Of a stretch of DNA of 7,476 nucleotides, positions 1 through 6,717 are shown one piece after another. The DNA lies in contig QJVU01000033.1 in NCBI GenBank assembly GCA_003235605.1, forward strand, positions 1-7,476, in the 5' to 3' direction. Under the pieces are notes generated by a model. That model was not told the origin of the DNA, ran no database searches, and worked only from the letters and a program-made list of their open reading frames with translations. This DNA comes from Planctomycetota bacterium. GTDB taxonomy: Bacteria; Planctomycetota; UBA1135; UBA2386. The position numbers were made by a program, and so were the translations under genes. The first letter of the stretch is position 1. Each line of letters starts with the position of its first letter.

Positions 1-726
1 CCGCAGATGCACGGCCACGTCGGGGCCTGGTATGCGCCCGGTGACGAGGGCCGCAAGAGCAGACACAGTTGCACCACTGCCGCAGGCCAGGGTCTCGCCA
101 CTGCCGCGTTCGTAGGTTCGCTGCTGGATGCCGCCATCTGGACGCACCTGCACGAACTCGACGTTGACGCCTCCCGGAAACAGGGGCAGTTCCTGAAATG
201 CACTGCCCACACTGGCAACCGGTGCATCCTCGGGATCCCGGTCCAGAAAAATCACCGCGTGGGGGTTCCCGGCGTCACCACGGTGGTAGCTCCAGGAGGC
301 GCCATCAATGGTCACCGTGTCAGGCTCCTCCTTTACGGATACGTGGCCCATGTCTGCCGCTGCTCCTGTCACCTGGCCGGCACTGTCGAACACGAGTTCG
401 ACGGTCCGCACCCCAACATCGGTCTCGACGTGCACCGATTCTCCGCGGGTTACGCCGGTGTCGAAAGCCAGTTTCGCAAGGCAGCGCAGGCCGTTGCCGC
501 ACATGGCGCCGCGGGAACCGTCCGCGTTCCACATGACCATTCGGCAATCGGCCTTTTGGCTCGGAGCAAGAACAATGAGGCCATCTGCACCGACGCCGAA
601 GTGTCTGTTGGAAACAACTCTGGCGAGACCCGGCCCCTCCGCCAGGTCGAAGGCTCTGTGGATGCCATCGGCGAATACGTAGTCGTTGCCAGCACCCTCC
701 ATCTTGACGAAAGGTAACACTCTCAT
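1..726 (-). CDS. dapF: Diaminopimelate epimerase DapF (3' end beyond window)
   Basis: Cytoplasmic, cofactor-independent racemase that converts LL-2,6-diaminopimelate to meso-diaminopimelate for peptidoglycan cross-links and lysine. I translated 242 codons from an ATG at 726; the frame is still open at position 1. Family hallmarks are visible: GAGNDY at residues 11-16, the first catalytic cysteine in GAMCGNGLRC (Cys76), and the second in ERGSGETLACGSGAT (Cys215). Family members are usually about 270-285 residues, so only the last 30-40 residues are missing. Both catalytic cysteines of the two-base mechanism are present, so the enzyme looks intact. The start lies 8 bp after the RNase HIII stop with no clear Shine-Dalgarno sequence, suggesting co-transcription and coupling. 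The N-terminus MRVLPFVKMEGAGNDY aligns naturally with the family start. Identification is secure; that it is the last gene of the run is unknown. Confidence 0.96.
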   Translation of the reverse strand, partial: MRVLPFVKMEGAGNDYVFADGIHRAFDLAEGPGLARVVSNRHFGVGADGLIVLAPSQKADCRMVMWNADGSRGAMCGNGLRCLAKLAFDTGVTRGESVHVETDVGVRTVELVFDSAGQVTGAAADMGHVSVKEEPDTVTIDGASWSYHRGDAGNPHAVIFLDRDPEDAPVASVGSAFQELPLFPGGVNVEFVQVRPDGGIQQRTYERGSGETLACGSGATVSALAALVTGRIPGPDVAVHLR

Positions 727-734
727 CGGAGCAC

Positions 735-1634
735 TCAGCGCGAGATCTTGCCGGTATTGCGGAAGTGTAGCTTGGCGACCTTCGCCAGCAGCTCTCGACC
801 ACCGATTTCCAGAACCCGCCGTCCGACCCGATCGACTGGTGCACCGGCGCCTTTGTGCAGGTCCGTCCCGCAGAGGTTGGCACACTCCTCAAGCCCACGC
901 AGGAACGCGCTGCGGGCCAGCAGTGATGCTGCTGCCACCACCGGATAGCGCTCTGCCCTGGTCTCGCACAGCAACCTCGTTGGATGGACACCGCGATCCG
1001 AGAGGGCCTCGAGAATCAGCTCTGGCGCAGCGAACTTGTCCACCATGACTACCTCGTCTGCTTCATGGGCCTGGATCAACGGTGCCAGGGTCTCGGCATG
1101 GAGCGCAGCGAGCAGCACGTTCAGGTTGCCCACTTGACGATAACGCTCGTTGTACTCCTCGGGCATCAGGCTCACGACACGGCAGTCGAGCTTTCCCTCG
1201 ATCTGGGCAGCGAGCGTGTGGGCCCTGGTATCAACGACATTCTTGGAGTCTGCAACATTGGCTTGCTGGAGCCAGCGAACCTCCTCAGGGTCAGCATGGA
1301 CAGCCGCGACCACCAGTGGACCGAAGTAGTCTCCCTTGCCCGCTTCGTCGGAGCCGATGCCGGGATTCCAGGTGGGCAGTGCCATCCTAGAGGTGGAGCC
1401 GAGGCCGGCGAGGAAGCGGTTCTCGAACAAGGAGAGGTCTCTGCCCTGAGCCACCAACCTGCCGCTTTGATAGCAGGTCACCACGACACCGAGGGCCTTC
1501 ACCGAGAACCGCGCATGGGGAACTCTGCGCCACTCGGCCTCCGGTGGCAGCTCTCGTCGCAAACGCTGTTGCAAGGACACCGCCTCGTCCGTCGTGACCT
1601 CGAACACGCGGGTCTCGTGAGCCATCAGCGACAC
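735..1634 (-). CDS. rnhC: Ribonuclease HIII
   Basis: Cleaves the RNA strand of RNA-DNA hybrids, removing primers and R-loops in the cytoplasm. The 299-residue protein has the two-part RNase HIII build: an N-terminal TBP-like substrate-binding domain (about residues 8-85) and a catalytic type 2 RNase H fold. The signature GSDEAGKGDYFGP (residues 94-106) supplies Asp96 and Glu97; the ADSK motif is at 128-131, NLN...LHA at 170-180, and the VDKF aspartate is Asp199. The conserved AAASLLAR and the C-terminal LHKGAG...KLHFRNT segments also match. The KGDYFGP variant and the extra N-terminal domain distinguish it from RNase HII (GRGPLAGP type). The start is GTG at 1634, 3 bp after the lipoprotein stop; an in-frame ATG at 1625 (residue 4) is an equally good alternative because neither has a strong Shine-Dalgarno sequence. 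RNase HIII is best known from Bacillota and Chlamydiae. Confidence 0.95.
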   Translation of the reverse strand: MSLMAHETRVFEVTTDEAVSLQQRLRRELPPEAEWRRVPHARFSVKALGVVVTCYQSGRLVAQGRDLSLFENRFLAGLGSTSRMALPTWNPGIGSDEAGKGDYFGPLVVAAVHADPEEVRWLQQANVADSKNVVDTRAHTLAAQIEGKLDCRVVSLMPEEYNERYRQVGNLNVLLAALHAETLAPLIQAHEADEVVMVDKFAAPELILEALSDRGVHPTRLLCETRAERYPVVAAASLLARSAFLRGLEECANLCGTDLHKGAGAPVDRVGRRVLEIGGRELLAKVAKLHFRNTGKISR

Positions 1635-1637
1635 CGG

Positions 1638-1964
1638 TCAGTAGTCTATCTTCACCGTCTGTCTGCTGACCATGAACGGCAACAGCAGGGTGGACCAGAA
1701 CCAATCCCAGTAGGTACACCCTATGGTGATGTCATAGCTGGTATACGTGGCTGCTATCCGCTGGATGTTGGGCTCGTTCAGCCGCGCGAGCCCGAAGAAC
1801 AGATAGTACTGGTGCATTTCCTCAGTGCCGAGACCGTTGCCGCCCATGCCGACCCGTACCTGATGCACGTGGCTGACCATGCCGTTGGTCGTGCAGGACG
1901 AAACAGCTGGGGCTGCCATCACCAGCACCCCGGTCAGGAAGTATCTTCGAAAGGTGTCCGCCAT
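1638..1964 (-). CDS. Small Bor-like lipoprotein
   Basis: A 108-residue predicted lipoprotein. The N-terminus has basic residues (RRY at 6-8), a hydrophobic core (FLTGVLVMAAPA) and a lipobox VSSC, with the lipidated cysteine at Cys24. A short Ser/Gly-rich linker follows (about 25-48, including GMGGNG), then a compact domain: QYYLFFGLA (52-60), an ATYTSYDITIG stretch and a hydrophobic, aromatic C-terminus ending RQTVKIDY. This layout (FFLFGL..., a central TS/TT segment and a final hydrophobic stretch plus TVxI) resembles the lambda Bor lipoprotein family, but I recognise it only by pattern. Bor-type proteins sit in the outer membrane; the role in this organism is unknown. The ATG at 1964 is 12 bp after the acyltransferase stop, and the gene ends 3 bp before the RNase HIII start, so it is embedded in the run. 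Export as a lipoprotein is fairly sure; the family assignment is tentative. Confidence 0.8.
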   Translation of the reverse strand: MADTFRRYFLTGVLVMAAPAVSSCTTNGMVSHVHQVRVGMGGNGLGTEEMHQYYLFFGLARLNEPNIQRIAATYTSYDITIGCTYWDWFWSTLLLPFMVSRQTVKIDY

Positions 1965-1976
1965 CGAGGCAGCACG

Positions 1977-2615
1977 TTACCAGTTGGCCAGACTGCGTGC
2001 CGCCTCCTCGTTGGCTTCTTGCATGCGGCGCTCGAGTTCCCTGGCCAGCTTCCCGCGCTCATCTCGATCGATGCCGGGGGGCACCGTGAGGGGGTCACCC
2101 ACATGCTGTACTACCCGCGAAAACGGGAGAGGGATCACGAACCGGTCCCAGGAGGACAACTCCTTGCCCCACGAGACAGCGTAGCCGAGGGGCCAGATCG
2201 GACGACCGCTCTCTGAAGCCAGGTGTATCACCCCTGGGTGTACCCGACCCCTGGGGCCACGGGGACCGTCCGGAGTGATGCCCCAGGGCCGGTGCTGCTC
2301 GCCGTTGACCATCTGCAGAAAAGCCTTGGCGCCGCCACGAGTGGACGAGCCGCGGGCCGTGATGTAGCCCAACCGCCGCACTACCTGGGCGATGAGCTCG
2401 CCGTCCCTGTGCTCGCTCACCATGGTCACGCCACCCTGGTCGCGATTGAGGAAGGCCGCCAGAAGTATGTGCCCGTGCAGGAAGACGGCGAGGTTCGGAT
2501 CGCCCGGGATCCTGGGGTTGCCGTTGAAGCGGAAACGCCAGGTGCATCCCAGCGTCCTGACGAGGATGCCCCCCATGACGCCCAACCATCTGGCCTGCCC
2601 GGAGGAGAATCTCAT
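1977..2615 (-). CDS. DUF374 lysophospholipid acyltransferase-like protein
   Basis: Predicted membrane-associated acyltransferase of the DUF374 group in the lysophospholipid/lipid A acyltransferase superfamily. From the ATG at 2615 it is 212 residues. Visible family blocks: LHGH (46-49, at the position of the catalytic histidine region), SEHRDGE (67-73), RGSSTRGG (88-95), TPDGPRGP (114-121) and the GRPIWPLGY segment (137-145). Residues 185-211 form a charged, probably helical C-terminus. Families of this type transfer an acyl chain to a lysophospholipid or a lipid A precursor; the actual substrate is not deducible here. The frame also permits a TTG start at 2681 (234 residues, 9 bp after the upstream stop), but the extra 22 residues are polar and basic and do not resemble the family, which usually begins close to the MRFSSGQARWLG point. 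I therefore prefer the ATG. Function class is confident; specificity is not. Confidence 0.92.
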   Translation of the reverse strand: MRFSSGQARWLGVMGGILVRTLGCTWRFRFNGNPRIPGDPNLAVFLHGHILLAAFLNRDQGGVTMVSEHRDGELIAQVVRRLGYITARGSSTRGGAKAFLQMVNGEQHRPWGITPDGPRGPRGRVHPGVIHLASESGRPIWPLGYAVSWGKELSSWDRFVIPLPFSRVVQHVGDPLTVPPGIDRDERGKLARELERRMQEANEEAARSLANW

Positions 2616-2690
2616 GGCCCAGGCCCTACCCCGGCACCGCTCAAACCGCCCATTGTCGCTGCCCCTGGCTCCACCGAACAACCTTGGACC

Positions 2691-3638
2691 CTAGCCCTCG
2701 CGACCCCAACGGTCGCTCTCGCGTACGTGCCCCTGGTCGGCTTGGTAGTCGTTTTCGTCCTCCAGCGCCAGTTTCTTGCGGTAGATTTCGTCCCGCCGGA
2801 GGCGGCGGATGACAGCAAACACCAGCAGCGGCAGCGCCGCCGCCAGCAATATCAGGAAGTAGTTCCGCAGCAGGAACCCACAGGGCGCACCGGAGCCATG
2901 GACAACATGGTTTGTCCAGTTCTGCTCCTGGACGGCCAGGGTCTGGCCCGTGATCTCCAGGAACGCCCGACCGAAGTCGCGATGCCGACCGCAGCCCCGA
3001 GCTACCTTCAACAGGGTTTGGAGACCCACCTGGTCTCGCAAGAATGAGACATAGGAGAAGGACTGGCCGTAAGCCAAGCGCAGCGAGTCTTGATCGTCGT
3101 GAGGAAAGTCGTCCGCGAGTTCGCTGAAGCTGAGGTACGTGTGGTGGCGGACGCGCCAGACTATGTCCTCTTCGCGGATGCCCAGATAGAGACCCTCGGA
3201 CAGCACCTGCGCAAGGCCTTCGTGAAACCAACGAGGCACATAAGATCCTGCCTCCGGCCCAACGTATTGGTCGAGGAGCAGATGAACCAACTCGTGCACA
3301 ACCACCGTGCGCAGGTCACCGGGTGGGTTGTACTTCAAGTGGGCAAGCACAATGTGGATCTCGTCCCGGCCCAGCAGGGCCAGACCTGGCGACCGGGGCG
3401 TGAGGTGCTGGCGGACGTCGGCGGGCATGGAGTCCACGTTCTGGTGAACGATGACTCGCATTGCGCGTTTGGGGGTACCTGGGAAGTCGTCCTTGAGGCG
3501 ACGGATGCCCTCCGCCATGAACCGTTCGACGCTGCCGACAACCGCCTCCCCGACGGCGCTCGACCCCTTCTGCACCGCGACCTGTGCCGGCAGCGCGTGA
3601 ACCAGGATGAGCAGGAACAGCAACAGGGTAGGGGCCAT
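2691..3638 (-). CDS. Membrane-anchored HEXXH metallopeptidase (peptidase MA-like)
   Basis: A 315-residue predicted zinc metallopeptidase. Residues 1-18 are a Sec signal peptide or N-terminal anchor (APTLLLFLLILVHALPAQ). The zinc site is clear: HELVH at 115-119 gives His115, catalytic Glu116 and His119, and WFHEGLAQ at 137-144 supplies Glu140 as the third ligand, the gluzincin arrangement seen in the peptidase MA family. The catalytic domain runs to about 245. A single transmembrane helix (about 258-278, NYFLILLAAALPLLVFAVI) is followed by a basic stop-transfer stretch RRLRRDEIYRKK and a charged 30-residue tail. The expected topology is protease outside the cytoplasmic membrane with the tail inside. 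Substrate is unknown. It follows the DUF1501 gene after 77 bp and precedes the acyltransferase by 9 or 75 bp. An AGGAGGGG sequence lies 25 nt upstream of the ATG, too far for normal use and inside a hairpin; no better in-frame start exists before an upstream stop. Confidence 0.88.
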   Translation of the reverse strand: MAPTLLLFLLILVHALPAQVAVQKGSSAVGEAVVGSVERFMAEGIRRLKDDFPGTPKRAMRVIVHQNVDSMPADVRQHLTPRSPGLALLGRDEIHIVLAHLKYNPPGDLRTVVVHELVHLLLDQYVGPEAGSYVPRWFHEGLAQVLSEGLYLGIREEDIVWRVRHHTYLSFSELADDFPHDDQDSLRLAYGQSFSYVSFLRDQVGLQTLLKVARGCGRHRDFGRAFLEITGQTLAVQEQNWTNHVVHGSGAPCGFLLRNYFLILLAAALPLLVFAVIRRLRRDEIYRKKLALEDENDYQADQGHVRESDRWGREG

Positions 3639-3645
3639 GGCCGCA

Positions 3646-3672
3646 GAAGAGGGTCTTAGTTAGCCCCTCCTC
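3646..3672 (-). promoter_or_regulatory. Hairpin enclosing a Shine-Dalgarno-like sequence before the peptidase gene
   Basis: On the minus strand GAGGAGGG (3672 to 3665) can pair with CCCTCTTC (3653 to 3646): 8 bp including one G-U pair, around an 11-nt loop. The 5' arm contains an anti-16S-like AGGAGGGG (3671 to 3664), 25 nt from the ATG at 3638. It could mask ribosome access or be an mRNA processing/stability element. There is no U-tract, so it does not look like an intrinsic terminator. Function is inference. Confidence 0.35.
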
Positions 3673-3715
3673 GCGCGGACATGCACAAGAAAGCGTGTTG
3701 TGTTGCCCGGGGCAG

Positions 3716-4969
3716 CTACGCTTTCAGCAGGTTCAGCGGCGCAAACTGACCCCTCAGGACCTTCTCCGGATCGGCGCCGAGCCATTTCCTCGCCATGGTG
3801 GCGTAGATCTGGCGGAAGTCCAAATTGTACTTGAGGTCGCCTCGATCCAGGTCAACCAGGCTCGGCATCTTGCCGTGCAAGCCACCCTTCACCTTCTCCC
3901 CCATCAAGAACGCGAGGCCGGCAGCGCCGTGGTCGGTGCCGGCGCTACCGTTCTCGTTCACGCGACGACCGAACTCGGAGAATACGAACGTGATCACGCG
4001 ACCGGCAGCGCCCAGGCGCTTCAGATCGCGGTGGAAAGCCCCCAACGCCTGGGAAAGCTGGCTCAGCAGGTTTGCCTGGCGGCCGGGCTGGTTGTTGTGG
4101 GTGTCGTAGCCTCCGTGGTAGACGTAGAAAACGCGGGTTGCGAGGCCGGCCTTGATCATTGCGGCCACTGAACGCAAGCTACCTCCCAACCCAGCACCGC
4201 GTCCTCCCTGAGGGTATTGCACGGGGGTTTGGTAGTCGCGTGATGCGGCGCGTATCTCGGCGCTGGACTTGCGAGCGCTCTCGGCCGTCCGGCCCAGCAA
4301 GCCCAGTATCTCGCCCTGGTCCTTTGCAACCCTGCGGCTGATCTTCTCGAGGGCCTTCATTTCCCCTCTGCTGGCATCCAGGCGGTACTGGTTCGGATCG
4401 CGGAACGAGATCGGGCGGTAGTTCTCGCCCTGCAAAGCGAGCGGGGGTTGTGCTGATATGTTCACGGCGTAGTCGGCCCTCTCGCCCTTCTTCGCGACCT
4501 GGTCCGCGAGCCGGCCCAGCCAGCCGGATTTCTTCGGCCGGTCAGAGGTATCGCCGCTGTGCCAGATGTCCATGGACTTGAAGTGTGAGCGGTTGGGGTT
4601 GGGGTAGCCCACACCCTGGAGGACCGCCAGCTCACCCCCGTCAAAGATCGCCTTCATGTCCTTCATCGAACCATGCAGACCGACGCCGGACTCGAGTTGC
4701 AGGCAGGCTTCCTTCCTGATGCGCAACCTCGGACGCACTCGGTGATAGTCGTCGTTGTCGAAGGGCACCAGGGTATTGAGCCCGTCGTTGCCTCCCGACA
4801 GTTGAAGGACCAGCAAGACGTTGTCTCCGACAACGGGGAAGTCGACGCCGTCAAAGACGCATCCCAAGCGCGATGCAAACGGCCCCAGACCCAGCACGCC
4901 CGCTCCGAGCGCGCCGGTCCGAAGGAAGTCCCGACGGTCAAGGTCCGAGTGTTGGCTGATGTACTTCAC
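3716..4969 (-). CDS. Tat-exported DUF1501 protein
   Basis: A 417-residue DUF1501 protein. The N-terminus has a twin-arginine signal, RRDFLRT at 12-18, followed by a Gly/Ala/Leu-rich core (to about 30), so it should be exported folded through Tat. Family hallmarks follow: VLLVLQLSGGNDGLNTLVP (51-69), GYPNPNRSHFKSMDIWHSG (121-139), FYVYHGGYDTHNNQ (281-294), FVFSEFGRRVNENGSAGTDHG (split at 328-348) and DFRQIYAT near 384-391. The Asp/His-rich motifs (GGND, YDTH, TDHG) recall metal sites of the alkaline phosphatase/sulfatase superfamily, to which DUF1501 has been linked; no reaction is established. The start is GTG at 4969, supported by AGGGGG 7 nt upstream (4982-4977) overlapping the stop of the DUF1800 gene, 11 bp away. 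DUF1501 and DUF1800 genes are commonly adjacent in bacterial genomes. Family assignment is firm; biochemical role is unknown. Confidence 0.95.
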   Translation of the reverse strand: MKYISQHSDLDRRDFLRTGALGAGVLGLGPFASRLGCVFDGVDFPVVGDNVLLVLQLSGGNDGLNTLVPFDNDDYHRVRPRLRIRKEACLQLESGVGLHGSMKDMKAIFDGGELAVLQGVGYPNPNRSHFKSMDIWHSGDTSDRPKKSGWLGRLADQVAKKGERADYAVNISAQPPLALQGENYRPISFRDPNQYRLDASRGEMKALEKISRRVAKDQGEILGLLGRTAESARKSSAEIRAASRDYQTPVQYPQGGRGAGLGGSLRSVAAMIKAGLATRVFYVYHGGYDTHNNQPGRQANLLSQLSQALGAFHRDLKRLGAAGRVITFVFSEFGRRVNENGSAGTDHGAAGLAFLMGEKVKGGLHGKMPSLVDLDRGDLKYNLDFRQIYATMARKWLGADPEKVLRGQFAPLNLLKA

Positions 4970-4983
4970 AGCGATGCCCCCTA
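4970..4983 (-). promoter_or_regulatory. Shine-Dalgarno overlapping upstream stop codon
   Basis: The TAG stop of the DUF1800 gene (4983 to 4981) is part of TAGGGGGC, whose AGGGGG (4982 to 4977) lies 7 nt before the GTG start of the DUF1501 gene. It decides the GTG at 4969 as start and suggests termination-reinitiation coupling, which would keep the two products at related levels. Confidence 0.7.
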
Positions 4984-6609
4984 CGAAATCTGGAACTCGG
5001 GTGTCGTGGTGATCAGGTGCAGCAGCTCCTTGAGCTTCGTGCTCGCCCGCTGGGCGCTACGCAGGTTCAGCGCCGGGCTTCCGTCCGAGCCCTCGATGAA
5101 GCTGCGGAGCGTCTTGCGGCGTTCATCCGCAAGCGGAATCACCAAGAAGCGCTTTTCGAGCAGGTCGATGATCTCTGCCGGCCGCGACACGCCTGCCTGT
5201 CGGATGACGGTCAAGATGTTGGACTGCCGTGCTTCCCGAAACTGAGCGGCTGGTTGGTTCGGTGCCTGGCCGCGCATGTCCATATCGTCCACACCGCGTC
5301 GAGGGCTTCGGAGCGGGCGACGGTTGTCCCTGGGACCGTCGCGGCCTGCACGCACGCCATTGATGAGGCTGCGAGTGATGTTGTACCGGGTGAACAGGTT
5401 GCTCGACGTCACCCAGGCTGCACCACCATCCCAGCCCTTCACGTTCGGAGGCTGCATCAAGGACTGCCCAATCTGGTCACAGTACTGACAGAGTCCCAAC
5501 GCCGTGTTCTGCGGAACGTCCCGAGCACCCAGCATACGCACTGTACTCACGACAAGCATGACCGGGCTCTTGACGATCTTGCCCATGACCCTGGGGCTGT
5601 AGAACCACTCAGAGCTGAACAGCGTACGGAAGAACGGCTTGAGCTCGAAGTTGGTCCGCCGCAGTAGCTGGGCGTACGGCTCTATCTCTTCGTCGGTGGC
5701 GTCTACGGCGAAGTAGGCGAGGAGTTTCCTGGCCAAGTGCCGAGGTGCTGCTTCCTGCTCCAGGATGATGTCGATGATATGGTCGCCGTCGAAGTACCCT
5801 TGCCGGCCCAGGAACGTCTTCCTACCGTAGTCGTGGTTACGTTCGTCGAAGGTGAAGGTCGACGATCCCCTCCGGAATGTCCACCCGGTGAACGCCCTCG
5901 CGGCCTGCTTGACATCCGCCTCGGTGTAGTTGCCCTCCCCCAGCGTAAAGAGCTCCATCAACTCGCGTGCGTAGTTCTCGTTTGGCGCGCGACGGTTGTT
6001 CTGGTTGTTGTCGAGGTACTCCAACATGGCTGGATCCCGCGAGATCGCCCGGACCAGATCGCCGAAGTTGCCAGTAGCATGTTGGCGAAACAGATCGTTC
6101 TGGATCGCCATGTGGTAGGCGTTGCGTACGTCGCGATAGCCGCTGGTGAAGTGGCCGTGCCAGAAGAGCGTCATCTTCTCTTCGAGCTGGCGCTCGCTGG
6201 AGACCATGCGTGCCATCCACCAAGCCCGCAGGCGCCGGAGTTTCTCCCCGTCCTGCCGACGACGTGTCCGCTGGAGATTCCGGCGCTCCTCTTGGGAGAG
6301 TCTCCTGACGGTGCGTCTGTCGATCGGTTCGGCCGGCGTGACACGGTGGTCCGGACGGTGCCGTGGCAAGGCCTCATAGTCCACGAAATAGGCCACCGCG
6401 GCGTCCAGCCCCATGCGCTGCAGCCTGCCAATCTGCTCCGGTGACCCGCCGAACCCAGCGCGCATCGACAGGTGTCGCGCCTGCTTGTACGAGAGCTTCT
6501 GGGCTGCCAGTTTCTTCGTCGAAGAAGGCGTGGGCGGCTGCTGGGTCCTTCCACCCGGCCCCGAGGCCAGGAAAAGCGAAAAGACAGAGAGAACGGCTAC
6601 TGCATTCAT
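4981..6609 (-). CDS. Sec-exported DUF1800 protein
   Basis: A 542-residue DUF1800 protein, first gene of the leftward run. Residues 3-17 form a hydrophobic segment (AVAVLSVFSLFLASG) that is probably a Sec signal peptide, although it has no positive residue before it. Family blocks are plain: RAGFGGS (50-56), WWMARMV (130-136), LFWHGHFTSG (148-157), NENYARELMELFTLGEG (210-226), ARAFTGWTF (237-245), LARKLLAYFA (292-301), QPPNVKGWDGG (386-396) and the closing TTTPEFQ (534-540). Two low-complexity segments rich in Arg interrupt it: about 97-127 and 418-447. DUF1800 has no settled biochemical function; its genes typically neighbour DUF1501, as here, and both products are exported by different routes (Sec and Tat). 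The ATG at 6609 is the only reasonable start, because an in-frame stop lies 39 nt upstream; no Shine-Dalgarno sequence is evident. Confidence 0.95.
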   Translation of the reverse strand: MNAVAVLSVFSLFLASGPGGRTQQPPTPSSTKKLAAQKLSYKQARHLSMRAGFGGSPEQIGRLQRMGLDAAVAYFVDYEALPRHRPDHRVTPAEPIDRRTVRRLSQEERRNLQRTRRRQDGEKLRRLRAWWMARMVSSERQLEEKMTLFWHGHFTSGYRDVRNAYHMAIQNDLFRQHATGNFGDLVRAISRDPAMLEYLDNNQNNRRAPNENYARELMELFTLGEGNYTEADVKQAARAFTGWTFRRGSSTFTFDERNHDYGRKTFLGRQGYFDGDHIIDIILEQEAAPRHLARKLLAYFAVDATDEEIEPYAQLLRRTNFELKPFFRTLFSSEWFYSPRVMGKIVKSPVMLVVSTVRMLGARDVPQNTALGLCQYCDQIGQSLMQPPNVKGWDGGAAWVTSSNLFTRYNITRSLINGVRAGRDGPRDNRRPLRSPRRGVDDMDMRGQAPNQPAAQFREARQSNILTVIRQAGVSRPAEIIDLLEKRFLVIPLADERRKTLRSFIEGSDGSPALNLRSAQRASTKLKELLHLITTTPEFQIS

Positions 6610-6644
6610 AACGCTAGTTTTCTGGGGGCTTTGTCGAGCACAGC

Positions 6645-6650
6645 ATTATC
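6645..6650 (-). promoter_or_regulatory. Possible -10 element for the DUF1800 operon
   Basis: GATAAT on the minus strand matches the sigma-70 -10 consensus at five of six positions and ends 35 nt before the ATG at 6609. At the expected 17-nt spacing the -35 region reads GCCCAG, which does not match TTGACA, and there is no extended TG. A short leader without Shine-Dalgarno would result. Weak evidence. Confidence 0.2.
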
Positions 6651-6690
6651 CGTCCCGCAACCCGGGGCTGGGCACAGAAACCTCCGTCTT

Positions 6691-6706
6691 GTGCTTGTAA
6701 AAGCAC
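6691..6706. repeat. Perfect inverted repeat, operator candidate
   Basis: GTGCTT (6691-6696), a 4-nt GTAA spacer, and AAGCAC (6701-6706): a 16-bp dyad of the size bound by a dimeric regulator. It lies about 40 bp upstream of the possible minus-strand -10 element. It could equally be a small stem-loop; no U-tract follows it. Confidence 0.4.
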
Positions 6707-6717
6707 TGCCTGTCCCA

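Noticed and set aside
7..717. Plus-strand open frame of 236 codons
   Set aside because: Antisense to dapF, which has both catalytic cysteine motifs in the minus strand.
984..2216. Long open frame (about 410 codons) on the plus strand
   Set aside because: It lies antisense to three convincing genes (RNase HIII, lipoprotein, acyltransferase), crosses their boundaries and shows no domain. Long antisense frames are expected in GC-rich coding DNA.
2223..3659. Plus-strand open frames at 2223-3047 and 3090-3659
   Set aside because: Both mirror the acyltransferase and the metallopeptidase genes, whose motifs are clear; the plus-strand products show no recognisable motif.
3684..3710. Possible terminator after the DUF1501 gene (CACAA/TTGTG stem and CCCGGG)
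   Set aside because: The stems are short (5-6 bp) and no run of T follows on the minus strand, so it does not support an intrinsic terminator.
5737..6444. Plus-strand open frame of about 235 codons
   Set aside because: Antisense shadow of the DUF1800 gene, whose family motifs run through the whole segment.
2691..6609. A phage-defence or toxin system interpretation of the DUF1800/DUF1501/peptidase trio
   Set aside because: All three have export or membrane signals and no nuclease, NTPase or sensor domain typical of cytoplasmic defence; nothing nearby looks mobile.
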